Of a stretch of 5,184 nt of DNA, positions 1-5,184 are shown piece by piece. Location of the stretch: assembly GCA_002451015.1 (NCBI GenBank), contig DKBB01000295.1, positions 15,733 through 20,916 on the forward strand. The letters are read 5' to 3'. Below the pieces are notes generated by a model. The model saw nothing but the letters and a program-made list of their open reading frames with translations, did no database searches and was not told where the DNA came from. Source of the DNA: Acidobacteria bacterium UBA6911 (GTDB lineage Bacteria > Acidobacteriota > UBA6911). The first letter of the stretch is position 1, and every line of letters begins with the position of its first letter. The translations under genes were made by a program, and so were the position numbers.

Positions 1-375
1 ACCGTAGGTCGGAGTTCTTCACTGCAGCCTGCAGTATTTTCTATGTGTTTTAAAAGTAAAGGCTTCCCGGCGGTGTGGGCGCCAATGGTTCTCCCGGGTT
101 TTCGCGGCGCCAATCCGGGATCCTTAAAGTTTTCCCGATTTCGCTGCGATGATATATTCTTTCAGTTGCCGCAATATTCAATCAGACCTGTATTAGCTTA
201 CACGCGATGGGATTCTGTTTTAATAGAAAAAATGTGAACGGGTTTGTTTCTATTAAAAAAATCAGCATTGAAAATTGTCTCTTTCGGAAGACAGTGAGGA
301 GTTGCGTATTGTTGTCCCGATCGCCGATGACTGGATTAAAGGATTGAAATTACTTGATTTGTATTCATTTTATCC
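1..375. other. Gene-free region upstream of the cold-shock gene
   Basis: I see no credible gene here. The longest open frame (43-237, +) has no ribosome binding site, a composition unlike a folded protein and no family motif. The left part is GC-rich and holds a direct repeat GGCGCCAAT (78-86 and 106-114) and a possible 6-bp stem TCCCGG/CCGGGA (92-97 with 115-120). The right part is AT-rich and holds a 12-bp inverted repeat, listed separately. A small imperfect hairpin sits near 278-295 (TGTCT...AGACA). The GC-rich stem could end a transcript entering from the left edge, but no T-run follows it, so that is only a guess. Confidence 0.5.
218..258. repeat. 12-bp perfect inverted repeat, AT-rich
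   Basis: The left arm TTTTAATAGAAA (218-229) is the exact reverse complement of the right arm TTTCTATTAAAA (247-258), with a 17-nt spacer. No T-run follows on either strand, so it is a poor intrinsic terminator. It lies about 120 bp upstream of the candidate cold-shock promoter and could be an operator, a hairpin or the remnant of a mobile element. The match is seen directly; its function is unknown. Confidence 0.6.
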
Positions 376-405
376 TTGACATGTGTAAACCTACTCGTCT
401 ACGCT
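376..405 (+). promoter_or_regulatory. Candidate sigma-70 promoter of the cold-shock gene
   Basis: A perfect -35 box TTGACA (376-381) is followed after 18 bp by TACGCT (400-405), which keeps the three most conserved -10 bases (T, A and final T). Transcription would start near 412, giving a leader of about 107 nt before the ATG at 519. Long leaders are typical of cspA-type genes. The -10 box is weak, so the assignment is moderate. Confidence 0.45.
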
Positions 406-411
406 CATAAA

Positions 412-518
412 AAATTCTCTAGTATTTTGAATTAACAATTGTCGGCGCGGATTGCGATCCGGTAGGTCCGGTTCACCGTCAGCGCCCCAGGGACATTCAG
501 GTTTTTAGAGGTCTTTAC
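412..518 (+). promoter_or_regulatory. Long structured 5' leader of the cold-shock mRNA
   Basis: The inferred untranslated leader has several short stems that cannot all form at once: CGGAT/ATCCG (448-452 with 457-461, loop TGCG), CCGG/CCGG (459-462 with 468-471) and CGGT/ACCG (460-463 with 475-478). The palindrome ACAATTGT lies at 435-442. The ribosome binding site AGAGGT (507-512) sits 6 nt before the ATG. Competing structures would fit temperature-dependent refolding as known for E. coli cspA mRNA, but the stems are short and this is inference. The 5' end depends on the promoter call. Confidence 0.35.
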
Positions 519-749
519 ATGAGTAGAATTACGGGCACAGTAAAGTGGTTTAACAATACAAAGGGATATGGATTTATTTCACAGCCCACAGGAGCGGATG
601 TTTTCGTGCACTATAGCTCGATACAGGAAAAAGGCTATAGGACGCTTCGTGAAGGCGAACAGGTTGAATTCGATGTCAAACTGGGACCGCGTGGTCCCCA
701 GGCTGAACAGGTTGTTCGACTCGATCAACAACCCCAGACTGCGAGTTAA
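519..749 (+). CDS. csp: Cold-shock domain protein (CspA family)
   Basis: This is a 76-residue single-domain cold-shock protein, close to the family's usual 65-75 residues. Such proteins form a five-stranded beta barrel that binds single-stranded RNA and DNA in the cytoplasm, melting RNA structure and aiding transcription antitermination and translation, often but not always after a temperature drop. The opening TGTVKWF (residues 6-11 region, W10) is standard. RNP1 is KGYGFI (15-20) and RNP2 is VFVHYSSI (28-35), each with Tyr where Phe is commoner (Y17, Y32). The sequence ends with a short QPQTAS tail beyond the barrel. The start is supported by AGAGGT six bases upstream. Its stop codon overlaps that of the converging gene at 746-749. 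The family assignment is secure; cold induction is not shown by the sequence beyond a long leader. Confidence 0.96.
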   Translation: MSRITGTVKWFNNTKGYGFISQPTGADVFVHYSSIQEKGYRTLREGEQVEFDVKLGPRGPQAEQVVRLDQQPQTAS

Positions 750-1318
750 GGATTCTCTGCCGTAGCCATAAAGCGAATTGCACTTTCCTCCATTGCAATA
801 ACATAGGCAACGCTGTCACATCCATGCTTGTTACGGATGTTTTGCGTCTGTGCCGTGATGTATTTTAAAAACTGCGCATACGGAATCGGGGTCTCTTCCG
901 AAGTTTCCTTTTTATAGCGAACAAGAGCTTTGTGGAGACTTTTTATTTTCTCCTCCTCCTCCTCTGGATCGGTTATGGATATTCGAAACCGCTCTCTGGA
1001 TCGAGCAGCGTCCTCTGACGGATTGACGGAAAGGGACACTTTTTCGCTTTGGGGATCCCGCCCCTTTTCCCGCTCCTGCAGGATGCGACGCCAGAGGCTT
1101 CGGTAGGTATAATAGCGTGTCAACAGCGTGTTGTATCGGAATCGTTGCGCCGATGTCATCCCGGCACGTTCCGAGAGCTGTTTTGCCAGCCTTTCCAGGC
1201 GAAGCCGCAGATCCTCGGGCGGTTTCTTGCGGTTTCCGTTAAAGAAAACGAGGTATTCGATTTTTAGGCGACGGAGCCCCTCGTCCATGTTTTTAAGTTC
1301 TTCATCCAAGTTGGCCAT
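746..1318 (-). CDS. MXAN_5187 C-terminal-domain-like protein, function unknown
   Basis: This 190-residue, highly charged, probably cytoplasmic protein has no signal peptide or membrane segment. The N-terminal part (1-85) is predicted helical and likely coiled-coil, with the landmarks [11 protein letters not shown] (18-28), PPEDLR (33-38), [14 protein letters not shown] (56-69) and [15 protein letters not shown] (75-89). A charged linker includes five consecutive Glu residues (119-123), encoded by a short triplet repeat (951-962 on the + strand). The C-terminal part (about 126-180) has [11 protein letters not shown], then [11 protein letters not shown] and [15 protein letters not shown] recognise this pattern from proteins annotated with an MXAN_5187 C-terminal domain in myxobacteria and Acidobacteriota; no biochemical role is known to me. 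The start ATG has a weak GGTGAG (1325-1330) six bases upstream. The gene diverges from selA across 50 bp and converges on the cold-shock gene, overlapping its stop by four bases. Confidence 0.85.
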   Translation of the reverse strand: MANLDEELKNMDEGLRRLKIEYLVFFNGNRKKPPEDLRLRLERLAKQLSERAGMTSAQRFRYNTLLTRYYTYRSLWRRILQEREKGRDPQSEKVSLSVNPSEDAARSRERFRISITDPEEEEEKIKSLHKALVRYKKETSEETPIPYAQFLKYITAQTQNIRNKHGCDSVAYVIAMEESAIRFMATAENP

Positions 1319-1332
1319 CTTTCACTCACCGA

Positions 1333-1362
1333 TTGACAGGCTTCCTACAGCTATGCTGAAAT
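1333..1362 (+). promoter_or_regulatory. Candidate selA promoter giving a near-leaderless mRNA
   Basis: TTGACA (1333-1338) is a perfect -35 box. With an 18-bp spacer the -10 box would be TGAAAT (1357-1362), matching TATAAT at four positions. Transcription would then begin at about 1369, the first base of the selA ATG. This agrees with the absence of a Shine-Dalgarno sequence there. A better -10 look-alike, TATGCT (1352-1357), is only 13 bp from the -35 box. The same 50-bp gap must also hold the promoter region of the divergent gene, for which I find no clear boxes. Confidence 0.3.
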
Positions 1363-1368
1363 GCATAA

Positions 1369-2775
1369 ATGAACGCTTCAAAGCCAAATAATACCTACCG
1401 GCAGATTCCTGCCGTTGATCAACTGCTGCAACGGACGGCAATCGCTTCATGGATACACGATACCAGCCGTGAATTTGTCGTTTCCGAGATCCAGGTACTG
1501 CTGGATCAGGTGCGAAACAGAATCCGGTCCGGAGAACCGGAAGGTACTATTGACTTCCGACCGGAGCATTTGGAATCCGTTATAATTGAAAACATCAAAA
1601 AACGCCTGCGTCCCAGATTGCGAACAGTTGTGAATGCAACCGGAGTTATTCTTCACACCAACCTGGGGCGTGCACCGCTTTCAAAACGTGCCCAAAATAG
1701 CTTATCGACACATTCCGCCCATTACACTAACCTGGAATACGATATTGAAGCCGGCAAAAGGTCTCATCGGGATAAACTACTTGAATCGTTGTTGAGGGAA
1801 ATCCTGAATTGTGAATCCGCTACGGTGGTGAACAACAATGCCGCCGCCGTTTTTATGATCCTTAATTCGCTGGCTGCCGGGAAGGAAGTAATCGTATCCC
1901 GCGGAGAACTGGTCGAGATTGGAGGATCCTTCAGGATTCCTGATATTCTGTCGCGCAGCGGAGCTATACTGCGGGAAGTCGGTACTACAAATAAAACCCG
2001 GGTGCAGGATTACCAGGATGCCATCGGCCCGGAAACCGCAATGCTGCTCCGGGTTCATCCGAGCAATTTCAGGATGCGCGGTTTTACAGAAAGACCTGAA
2101 CTGGAAGAAATCGTAGCGCTGGCACATAGTACGGGACTCCCTATGGTGGAGGATATCGGCAGCGGCTGCCTGCATGATCTTCGCCCTTATGGGATCCCGG
2201 ATGAACCCGTGGTTTACGACAGTCTTTCGGCCGGTGCGAACCTGGTCTGCTTTAGTGGAGACAAGCTTTTGGGCGGTCCTCAGGCGGGAATCATCGCCGG
2301 CGCGCGCAAATTAATAGACCCCATTCGCCGCAATCCGCTTATGCGAACCTACCGGGTTGATAAACTCACATATGGAGCGCTCGAGGCCACGCTCGAAAGC
2401 TATCGCCGCGGGAAGGCCGTTTCCGAGATTCCAGTTGTGCGTATGATGGCCGCGACTTCCGCTGAAATCAAAGAACGATCCCGCAGATTCTTGCGCCGGC
2501 TGCGACCGAAACTTCCGGGAGGAATTCGAGCAGAATTGTCAGAGGGCTATTCCGTTGTCGGCGGCGGTTCCTGTCCCGATTGCCATCTTCCGACTGCTTT
2601 GATCACATTTACGTCCGAAGCTGTGAGCCCTAACACGATTGAGTCCAGGCTGCGGATGCAGGATCCGACGATCATAGTCCGGCTCGAGGAGGACAAGGTT
2701 CTGATCGATCTCCGCACGATTTTTCCGGATCAGGAAACCTTACTTATCGAAGGGATAGTAAAAGCAGTCGGCTAG
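1369..2775 (+). CDS. selA: L-seryl-tRNA(Sec) selenium transferase (selenocysteine synthase)
   Basis: SelA is a cytoplasmic PLP enzyme, a decamer in characterised members, that converts Ser-tRNA(Sec) to Sec-tRNA(Sec) using selenophosphate made by SelD. The 468-residue length is full for the family. The N-terminal tRNA-binding region begins with IPAVDQLL (13-20). The catalytic core carries VNATGVILHTNLGRAPL (88-104), NNNAAAVF (155-162), SRGELVEIGGSFRIPD (177-192), GTTNKT (205-210), EDIGSG (261-266) and SGDKLLGGPQAG (296-307), in which K299 is the expected PLP-binding lysine. RVDKLT (329-334) is also typical. A CPDC motif (402-405) lies where relatives usually have no cysteine pair. The frame has a TAA directly before the ATG (1366-1368), so this is the earliest possible start, and family alignment fits it. 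No Shine-Dalgarno is seen. selB, selD and tRNA(Sec) are not in the window. A palindromic element begins at the last base of the stop codon. Confidence 0.98.
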   Translation: MNASKPNNTYRQIPAVDQLLQRTAIASWIHDTSREFVVSEIQVLLDQVRNRIRSGEPEGTIDFRPEHLESVIIENIKKRLRPRLRTVVNATGVILHTNLGRAPLSKRAQNSLSTHSAHYTNLEYDIEAGKRSHRDKLLESLLREILNCESATVVNNNAAAVFMILNSLAAGKEVIVSRGELVEIGGSFRIPDILSRSGAILREVGTTNKTRVQDYQDAIGPETAMLLRVHPSNFRMRGFTERPELEEIVALAHSTGLPMVEDIGSGCLHDLRPYGIPDEPVVYDSLSAGANLVCFSGDKLLGGPQAGIIAGARKLIDPIRRNPLMRTYRVDKLTYGALEATLESYRRGKAVSEIPVVRMMAATSAEIKERSRRFLRRLRPKLPGGIRAELSEGYSVVGGGSCPDCHLPTALITFTSEAVSPNTIESRLRMQDPTIIVRLEEDKVLIDLRTIFPDQETLLIEGIVKAVG

Positions 2776-2879
2776 AAATTGGTGACAGGCTAGAATTACC
2801 CTTTTTAAGAACCTATTCTGATCTTCAGATGGGAAAATAGTAATTTAAAAAAGGGTAATTCTAGCCTGTCACCAATTTC
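2775..2879. repeat. Palindromic REP/MITE-like element, 32-bp perfect arms
   Basis: Positions 2775-2806 are the perfect reverse complement of 2848-2879, with a 41-nt centre. The arm starts GAAATTGGTGACAGGCTAG and ends in CCCTTTTT. The centre has a second, nested dyad: CTATT (2813-2817) with AATAG (2836-2840), and CTGA (2818-2821) with TCAG (2825-2828), so one strand could fold along nearly its whole length. It encodes no protein. From memory, termini like GAAATTGGTGACAGG recur in palindromic repeats of many bacterial genomes, some near Y1 (REP-associated) transposases; I cannot confirm this here. No target-site duplication is visible, as expected for Y1-type movement. In RNA the stem would be a strong structure at the 3' ends of both converging transcripts. 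A T6 run (2885-2890) lies five bases beyond it on the + strand, so it may aid selA termination. Confidence 0.8.
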
Positions 2880-2888
2880 GACCGTTTT

Positions 2889-4193
2889 TTAAGGTTTGCC
2901 GGAGATAATCGCCTCATAGACGGGATCGCGTCCCGATAAAAGGTCGGCAAGACTGGGGCTGATTAGTATATCCGGCATCAGCGTATCCTTGCCGTTATCG
3001 TTGAGATCCATTAAACGCGTGGAATACTGCACTGCCAATTTGGAATTGGGCAGGGTGAATGAGGAAACTTCGCCCAGGTTTCCTGGGTTGTCTCCTGTCG
3101 GCTCGCCCAAAAACGTAACCGGAAGCTCCCTTTTGAATTGAAGCGCATTTATCAGAGCGCTCGAATAGGTGCCTTGATCGATGACGCCGTAGATCCGTAG
3201 GTTCTTATCTTTTACGCGTTTTTGCAAGCCTGCATGCATCGGCTGGAACACCAGTGAATTGCCGCCGCTGTTACCCCGCCAGTCCACTACAATCGTGTTC
3301 ACCAGGTCGTGGTCAATCAGGGCCATGGCATCGCTTGTCAGTTCCTCGAAGTCTTCGGTCTGCGTACAGGCGTTGATCTTGATCCACAATATACGGGTGC
3401 CCTCCAGGTGTTTCATCCAGAAATATTCGTCCGGCGACTGGCGATACATCGGGATCGGTCGATCCGAGACCCATTCAGTCCAGAGAGAGGCCGTCAAATC
3501 TAGCGTGAAGGTCCCGCCGTCTTTTCCCATAAAAGTGAAGCGGCCCCTGTTCCTGTCTTCCAGGATTCCCGAGGCATGTAATAAATCGGATACTACCAGT
3601 AGCGCGGATTCATGTTCCAGCTTATCCCAGAGATTTCCATGGGGCAGATAGACGCTTATCCGCTCCGCGGCTTCTTTTGTTTCTGTAGTTCCAATAAACA
3701 CAAGGCGCAAGCCTATTGCGCGGGCTGCGGTTGCGTCCGCTCCGACGACATACAGTTCGTTGTCGAACCAGTGGAGTTGCAATGGGAACCGTTCCATATT
3801 GAGCAGGGGGCGCCAGCAGGATGTGTGGGTGTCCTGAAGGCTCGCGACAATACTCATGATGCCGGCCACGATTTCATGATCCTCCAAATCCGGTACATCG
3901 GCTTTCAGCGCTTCGATCTTTCCTTCGAATACATCCTTGGATAGGTTGTTATAGGCATTAACGTGCAGCAGCGGCAAGTCACGAGCCAGGTGTTCGATAT
4001 CCTGTTGCCAGCGTTCTTCCCGGGCAGATTTCGGCGGCGGCGGTTGCTGGACTACTTTACCGACTTCCCACCACTCCCGTATTTCGGTCCAGAACCCGGT
4101 CGATAGGACTCCTGTTTTTTCGAATACATAGGACAGACCCATGAGGAATACCCACCCGACCATTATTAAAATAAAGATTGCAATGCGCTTCAC
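2889..4193 (-). CDS. S41-family (C-terminal processing type) serine peptidase, membrane-anchored or exported
   Basis: This 434-residue protein begins MKR followed by a hydrophobic stretch (about 4-24), a signal peptide or membrane anchor, then a proline-rich linker PPPP (51-54); the rest should lie outside the inner membrane. S41 landmarks are in order: LQDTHT (119-124), ILWIKINA (268-275), VDWRGNSGGNS (303-313), GTYSSALINALQFK (341-354), LGEPTG (362-367), FTLPNSKLAVQYSTR (379-393) and the typical end SLADLLSGRDPVYEAI (414-429). By alignment in my head to tail-specific proteases, Ser344 is the nucleophile, and the position of their catalytic lysine, 25 residues on, holds Asn369. No PDZ domain is evident between the N-terminal part and the catalytic core. 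The start is GTG (4191-4193), supported by AGAGAGGA eight bases upstream. The substrate is unknown. The gene stands alone and converges on selA. Confidence 0.88.
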   Translation of the reverse strand: MKRIAIFILIMVGWVFLMGLSYVFEKTGVLSTGFWTEIREWWEVGKVVQQPPPPKSAREERWQQDIEHLARDLPLLHVNAYNNLSKDVFEGKIEALKADVPDLEDHEIVAGIMSIVASLQDTHTSCWRPLLNMERFPLQLHWFDNELYVVGADATAARAIGLRLVFIGTTETKEAAERISVYLPHGNLWDKLEHESALLVVSDLLHASGILEDRNRGRFTFMGKDGGTFTLDLTASLWTEWVSDRPIPMYRQSPDEYFWMKHLEGTRILWIKINACTQTEDFEELTSDAMALIDHDLVNTIVVDWRGNSGGNSLVFQPMHAGLQKRVKDKNLRIYGVIDQGTYSSALINALQFKRELPVTFLGEPTGDNPGNLGEVSSFTLPNSKLAVQYSTRLMDLNDNGKDTLMPDILISPSLADLLSGRDPVYEAIISGKP

Positions 4194-4201
4194 GCTTTCT
4201 A

Positions 4202-4209
4202 TCCTCTCT
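4202..4209 (-). promoter_or_regulatory. Ribosome binding site for the S41 peptidase GTG start
   Basis: On the minus strand this reads AGAGAGGA, with 8 nt before the GTG at 4193-4191. It decides the start: GTG here gives a complete N-terminus of two basic residues and a hydrophobic segment, as expected for an exported or anchored protein. Confidence 0.7.
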
Positions 4210-4226
4210 AAATGTTCGTATCGTGC

Positions 4227-4254
4227 ACTATACTGATGGAGTTAACAAATTTAA
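4227..4254 (-). promoter_or_regulatory. Candidate promoter of the S41 peptidase gene
   Basis: On the minus strand a good -10 box TATAGT (4232-4227, five of six matches) follows a poor -35 box TTAAAT (4254-4249) with a 16-bp spacer. Transcription would begin near 4220 and leave a short leader holding the ribosome binding site. The weak -35 box keeps this tentative. Confidence 0.3.
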
Positions 4255-4502
4255 TGTCCGGTCAGGCATTCTATTCCTCTTGGGAAAGTCCCGCACGGCA
4301 ATGCCCGGCAGTCGGAGTCCTAATCGGGCAATTCGAACTGCAGCTGAATCCGTTTTAAGGCATTCCCATCTTGCGGATATCAGATCCAATAATCCGGAAT
4401 TCTCACATGATTTTGCTTCAGTGAAACGACTGGAGGGGTACAGGGGGCGGTTGGACCCACCGCTGCGCTAACCGGCGCGCGACAGAAGCATCCATCGGCA
4501 GC

Positions 4503-4519
4503 CGGAAGATTCGCTTCCG
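4503..4519 (+). other. Short GC-rich hairpin
   Basis: CGGAAG (4503-4508) pairs with CTTCCG (4514-4519) around the loop ATTCG, and TTTATATA follows on the + strand. The 6-bp stem with a weak T-rich tail resembles a feeble rightward terminator, but no rightward gene is established upstream of it. On the minus strand no T-run follows, so it is unlikely to end the RNase R transcript. Confidence 0.3.
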
Positions 4520-4719
4520 TTTATATACTGTGCGTTCGCAGCATGCACAGGCTTCAGCGCCAAAAACTCCGGGAATTTGTTGAGAATGCAGGTGTGATTA
4601 TGAAACATGAAATAATTATGCTTATGTCGATACTGTTGGCGCCGTTCCGCTCGGGCTGTGGTCTTTTAAAACCTATTTTCCGGTCAGAAATATACGCTCT
4701 CCTGCAGCCGTACTCCTGT

Positions 4720-5184
4720 TTACCGCCCGGAAACCACTGAAAACAGCAAACGCGCATTCTCCATATCGACATTATCCAGCAGTACGGAGATTCTGGATCC
4801 CGGCCGAAATCGCGTCTGCCTGCGGGATCCGATAATGGAATGGGTTTTCTCGCTGAACCGGTAGCGATCATCGATCAATGCAGTGAAGGGCACGAATCCC
4901 TCAACATAGTGATCAGTCAATTCCACAAACAATCCCCTTGAGTTCACGGAAATAATAGTTCCTGCAAATTCCTGGCCGATTTTGTCGGCCATGAACTGAG
5001 CTTTCTTTATCCGTTCTATCTCTCTTTCGGCTTCCTCTGCGATCCGCTCGCGGGACGAAGTGTGGACGGCAATTTCCGGCAGGCGATCCGTTATGCTTTC
5101 CTGTTTCTTTTCGTGGTGTTCCCGGTCGATGGCGGCCTTAAGAAGGCGGTGCACCATAAGATCCGGGTAGCGTCGGATGGGAGA
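4720..5184 (-). CDS. rnr: RNase R-type 3'-5' exoribonuclease, C-terminal part (runs off the window)
   Basis: Only the last 154 residues are present; the frame is open to the window's right edge, so the start and the catalytic aspartates lie outside. The fragment opens with SPIRRYPDLMVHRLL, the conserved end of the RNB catalytic domain, then a charged helical region with HTSSRERIAEEAERE (41-55), matching the HCS-x-R-ER-AEEAERE pattern of RNase R. An S1 RNA-binding domain follows (about 68-152), with GQEFAGTIISV, RGLFVEL and YVEGFVPFTAL. Family members degrade RNA processively from the 3' end, and RNase R can pass through secondary structure; it acts in RNA quality control and, in E. coli, in cold adaptation. 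The protein ends four residues after the S1 domain, without the lysine-rich tail of the E. coli enzyme. RNase II is the alternative, but the motif wording fits RNase R better. Confidence 0.93.
   Translation of the reverse strand, partial: SPIRRYPDLMVHRLLKAAIDREHHEKKQESITDRLPEIAVHTSSRERIAEEAEREIERIKKAQFMADKIGQEFAGTIISVNSRGLFVELTDHYVEGFVPFTALIDDRYRFSEKTHSIIGSRRQTRFRPGSRISVLLDNVDMENARLLFSVVSGR

Larger units (their letters stand above)
4194..4719. other. 526-bp gap without a convincing gene
   Basis: Between the S41 start and the RNase R stop I find no gene I can support. Open frames at 4178-4471 and 4543-4740 (+) lack family motifs. The gap contains the candidate S41 promoter, an inverted repeat TGCCCG/CGGGCA (4302-4307 with 4325-4330), GCGGT/ACCGC (4447-4451 with 4459-4463) and a tight hairpin at 4503-4519, listed separately. 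No tRNA-like cloverleaf is seen, including tRNA(Sec). A small RNA or decayed gene remains possible. No clear terminator with a T-run follows the RNase R stop in its reading direction. Confidence 0.45.

Noticed and set aside
43..237. 64-codon open frame (+) at the left end
   Set aside because: It has no ribosome binding site, no recognisable motif, and its end falls inside the inverted repeat; it looks like chance.
951..965. Triplet repeat TCC as a phase-variation tract
   Set aside because: Gain or loss of triplets would only change the number of Glu residues (119-123) and not the frame, and the tract is short.
1777..2175. 132-codon open frame on the minus strand within selA
   Set aside because: It is antisense to conserved catalytic motifs of SelA and shows no family features; a shadow of the real gene.
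2775..2890. Classical rho-independent terminator for selA
   Set aside because: The T6 run begins five bases after the stem rather than directly at it, and the stem is far longer than usual; the repeat-element reading explains the structure better, though a terminator effect is possible.
4325..4345. TTCGAA-containing segment resembling a tRNA T-arm, considered for tRNA(Sec) near selA
   Set aside because: The flanking bases do not form a 5-bp T stem, and no acceptor or anticodon stem can be placed around it on either strand.
4178..4471. 97-codon open frame (+) starting inside the S41 gene
   Set aside because: It begins antisense to the well-supported signal segment and ribosome binding site of the S41 gene and shows no protein-like pattern.
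4600..4740. Possible 46-residue lipoprotein (+) with a hydrophobic start and SGC resembling a lipobox
   Set aside because: The residue before SGC is Arg, which does not fit a lipobox; the N-terminus is poorly basic, the ribosome binding site is marginal, and the frame runs into the RNase R coding region in antisense.

Overview
The window is an ordinary-looking stretch of bacterial chromosome with roughly balanced GC. It suggests a bacterium that makes selenocysteine. The clearest taxonomic hint is a 190-residue protein of the MXAN_5187 C-terminal-domain type, a family I associate with Myxococcota, other former deltaproteobacteria and Acidobacteriota. The placement is an inference of low to moderate confidence. 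I see no phage, plasmid, CRISPR or defence genes, and nothing that looks like a new multi-gene system.

Layout, left to right. Positions 1-518 carry no convincing gene. They hold a perfect 12-bp inverted repeat (218-258), a candidate promoter (376-405) and a leader of about 107 nt for a cold-shock protein (519-749, +). The cold-shock gene meets the MXAN_5187-like gene (746-1318, -) tail to tail, and their stop codons overlap in the four bases TTAA. Across a 50-bp divergent gap lies a complete selA (1369-2775, +), encoding L-seryl-tRNA(Sec) selenium transferase. It lacks a Shine-Dalgarno sequence and may be translated from a nearly leaderless mRNA. A palindromic element of about 105 bp with perfect 32-bp arms (2775-2879) separates selA from the converging gene for a membrane-anchored or exported S41-family peptidase (2889-4193, -, GTG start). 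A 526-bp stretch without a convincing gene follows (4194-4719). Last comes the C-terminal 154 residues of an RNase R-type exoribonuclease (4720-5184, -), cut by the window edge.

The genes do not form one operon: orientation changes at nearly every gene, so each looks like its own transcription unit. Three of them belong to RNA or translation processes (RNA-chaperone cold-shock protein, selenocysteine-tRNA synthesis, RNase R), and cold-shock proteins and RNase R are both cold-associated in other bacteria, but no functional link is shown here. The most noteworthy structure is the palindromic element. Its removal in silico restores the selA stop codon exactly and leaves only 8 bp between two converging genes, which suggests a neutral insertion of a non-autonomous REP/MITE-like element.
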